From: Myxococcales bacterium
Lineage (GTDB): Bacteria > Lernaellota > Lernaellaia > Lernaellales > Lernaellaceae
Length of the DNA: 64,000 bases
NCBI GenBank assembly: GCA_012517325.1
Contig: JAAYVF010000027.1
Coordinates: forward strand, 1 to 64,000
Reading direction: 5' to 3'
Below are positions 62,875-64,000 of this stretch, one piece after another. The position numbers were made by a program, and so were the translations under genes. The first letter of the stretch is position 1. The number at the start of each line of letters is the position of its first letter. Below the pieces are notes generated by a model, which worked only from the letters and a program-made list of their open reading frames with translations, was not told where the DNA came from and made no database searches.

Positions 62875-63318
62875 GTGATCGGTTACTGGTTCATGCTGGC
62901 GATCGGCGTCATCACGTTGCTGGCCGGCTTGCGCCTGTATATCCGCATCGACAACGTCAGCCGCTGGCCGAAAGCGCCGGGCAAAATCAGCCGCCGGGAA
63001 ATCGTCCCGAAACGCATCGCAGCCGCGACCGACAACCCGAGCCGGCGCTGGCAACTCGATGTAGAATACACCTATATAGTGGACGGTATTTCCTATACGG
63101 GAACCCGCTTTCAACCGTATGAACAAATCTATCGCCTCGAGGAAGCGCGACGGGAAATCGAAGCGCTGCCCGAGGCGCCGCCCGTGTCGTACGATCCGCA
63201 AAAGCCGACCGAAGCCTACTTGTTCGCGGGGCGTCGGGTCTGGCCGTGGTTGGCCATCGGCGGCGGACTGGTTTTCACTCTGTTGGGGCTGTTGATGGTG
63301 CTGTTCGGCCGCGGCTGA
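62875..63318 (+). CDS. DUF3592 domain membrane protein
   Basis: 147 residues: helix (FMLAIGVITLLAGLRLYI), extracytoplasmic domain with WPKAPGKISRREI and VEYTYIVDGISYTGTRF, then a C-terminal helix (IGGGLVFTLLGLLMVLFG). This is the typical DUF3592 layout. Role unknown. GTG start at 62875 with a GGGAGGA site. Divergent from the radical SAM gene, and convergent with the PilZ gene 11 bases on. Confidence 0.85.
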   Translation: MIGYWFMLAIGVITLLAGLRLYIRIDNVSRWPKAPGKISRREIVPKRIAAATDNPSRRWQLDVEYTYIVDGISYTGTRFQPYEQIYRLEEARREIEALPEAPPVSYDPQKPTEAYLFAGRRVWPWLAIGGGLVFTLLGLLMVLFGRG

Positions 63319-63329
63319 GTCGGGCGGCG

Positions 63330-63983
63330 TTACTCGGTTTGGTAGATGAACCGGGCGATCTTGGCGAGTTGATCCGACGTTTCGTGAAAGTTGATGCCGA
63401 ACAGCGACTCGGTGCGCGACTTTTGCACCCGCACCACGTCGGCTTCCAGGTTGTCGATCGCGGTGCCGTCCGGCAGATTGAAGGAAATCCGCAGAATGTC
63501 GCCGATCGATAGCGGGGCGTTGCCCGTCAGCAAAGCCCCGTTGGCCGAAATGTCCACCGTGCGCATTTGCATTCCGTCGGCGCAGGTGACCGGCAATTCG
63601 AGGCTGACCCGCGGGCTGCGACGCAGATTCTTGAATTCCACGCTCTTCGGGTATTCCAGCACCCACATGGGCACCGGCGATTGGTATTCGCCGATCAGGC
63701 GGGTTGAAAAACCGTACACGGTGCCGTCGAGGATATACCGCAACACTACTTCCGCCGACGGGACGATTTTCACGGTGGTGGAGTCGAGACGAGGGATCGC
63801 GGTCATTAGATATTCGGGTTTTTGCCAACCCAACACGTTGGCAATCGAGCGGATTTGCCCGCTTTCGCCGTTGAATCCCATCATGAGTTGCAGACCGACG
63901 ACAAAACGAGGCTCGGTGTGGGGCGGGTCGATGACGCGGCATTCGGCTGTATGGCCAGGCTGGCGGATCCCCGAAATGGTCAT
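63330..63983 (-). CDS. PilZ-domain protein with YcgR-like N-terminal domain
   Basis: 217 residues. The C-terminal PilZ domain has the c-di-GMP-binding RRSPRVSLELPV (RxxxR) and DISANGALL (D-S-xxG) motifs. The N-terminal half (VVLRYILDGTVYGFSTRLIGE) resembles the PilZN/YcgR-N fold. It should act as a c-di-GMP receiver affecting motility or surface polymers, which fits a type IV pilus organism. The ATG at 63983 has a perfect AAGGAGG site close to the window end. Confidence 0.9.
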   Translation of the reverse strand: MTISGIRQPGHTAECRVIDPPHTEPRFVVGLQLMMGFNGESGQIRSIANVLGWQKPEYLMTAIPRLDSTTVKIVPSAEVVLRYILDGTVYGFSTRLIGEYQSPVPMWVLEYPKSVEFKNLRRSPRVSLELPVTCADGMQMRTVDISANGALLTGNAPLSIGDILRISFNLPDGTAIDNLEADVVRVQKSRTESLFGINFHETSDQLAKIARFIYQTE

Positions 63984-64000
63984 GGCGTCCTCCTTTTTTC

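Noticed and set aside
62776-63942. N-terminal extension of the radical SAM protein by about 390 residues
   Set aside because: The extension reads against the DUF3592 and PilZ genes and lacks family signals; the ATG at 62775 has a ribosome site.

Overview
This window looks like a chromosomal segment of a GC-rich Gram-negative bacterium, probably from an uncultured lineage. An outer membrane is implied by FadL-type, OmpA-type and other beta-barrels, by many lipobox proteins together with lgt, and by a type IV pilus ATPase. Eight lipoproteins carry a long Asp/Asn-rich linker directly after the lipobox cysteine. One secreted protein has a Gly-Cys/TM/Arg tail like the MYXO-CTERM class. These traits suggest a myxobacteria-like or Lernaellota-like lineage; that placement is from memory and of low confidence. 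There is no rRNA, CRISPR array, prophage or recognised defence island. One tRNA (Val, TAC) is present.

Layout. 1-140: end of an IS3-type element. 185-6170 (minus): GH36-like lipoprotein, then a split transketolase with a methylmalonate-semialdehyde-type dehydrogenase. 6326-12476: putative glycosidase lipoprotein, FadL porin, DUF523-DUF1722 protein, small barrel with a sigma54-type promoter, methyltransferase. 12588-19921 (plus): large hybrid sensor kinase, recA, pilT, UbiA-type prenyltransferase. 19949-23085 (minus): tightly overlapped four-gene membrane module of unknown function. 23176-27796 (minus): histidine kinase (frameshifted in this sequence), NtrC-type regulator, coiled-coil exported protein and outer-membrane barrel as one operon. 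28059-32858 (plus): a near-consensus sigma54 promoter followed by a KAS III-like enzyme, a PAPS-type sulfotransferase, an Asp-rich lipoprotein and an arylsulfotransferase-like lipoprotein. 33168-37599: lipoprotein, patatin, acyl-CoA synthetase. 37650-39380: repeat-rich island with REP-like palindromes and an AT-rich truncated gene. 39381-45266: MATE transporter, membrane protein, Tam41-like nucleotidyltransferase, GT2/methyltransferase fusion, lgt, tRNA-Val. 45472-49101: giant reading frame joining a seven-repeat FG-GAP surface protein to an OmpA protein across a T9 tract. 49220-55169: GH1, GH5, SMP-30-like and beta-helix proteins. 55662-63983: type III glutamine synthetase, YugP-type peptidase, Cys-rich small protein, dolichyl-phosphate-type GT2, polytopic membrane protein, B12-radical SAM protein, DUF3592 and PilZ proteins.

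Functional reading. The window is rich in secreted carbohydrate-active lipoproteins and lipid/envelope functions (patatin, acyl-CoA ligase, Tam41-like, Lgt, FadL). The most unusual parts are the sigma54-promoted KAS III/sulfotransferase/ASST group beside an NtrC-family regulator, the T9 junction fusing a sorting-signal protein to OmpA, the Asp/Asn lipoprotein linkers, and the four-gene membrane module.
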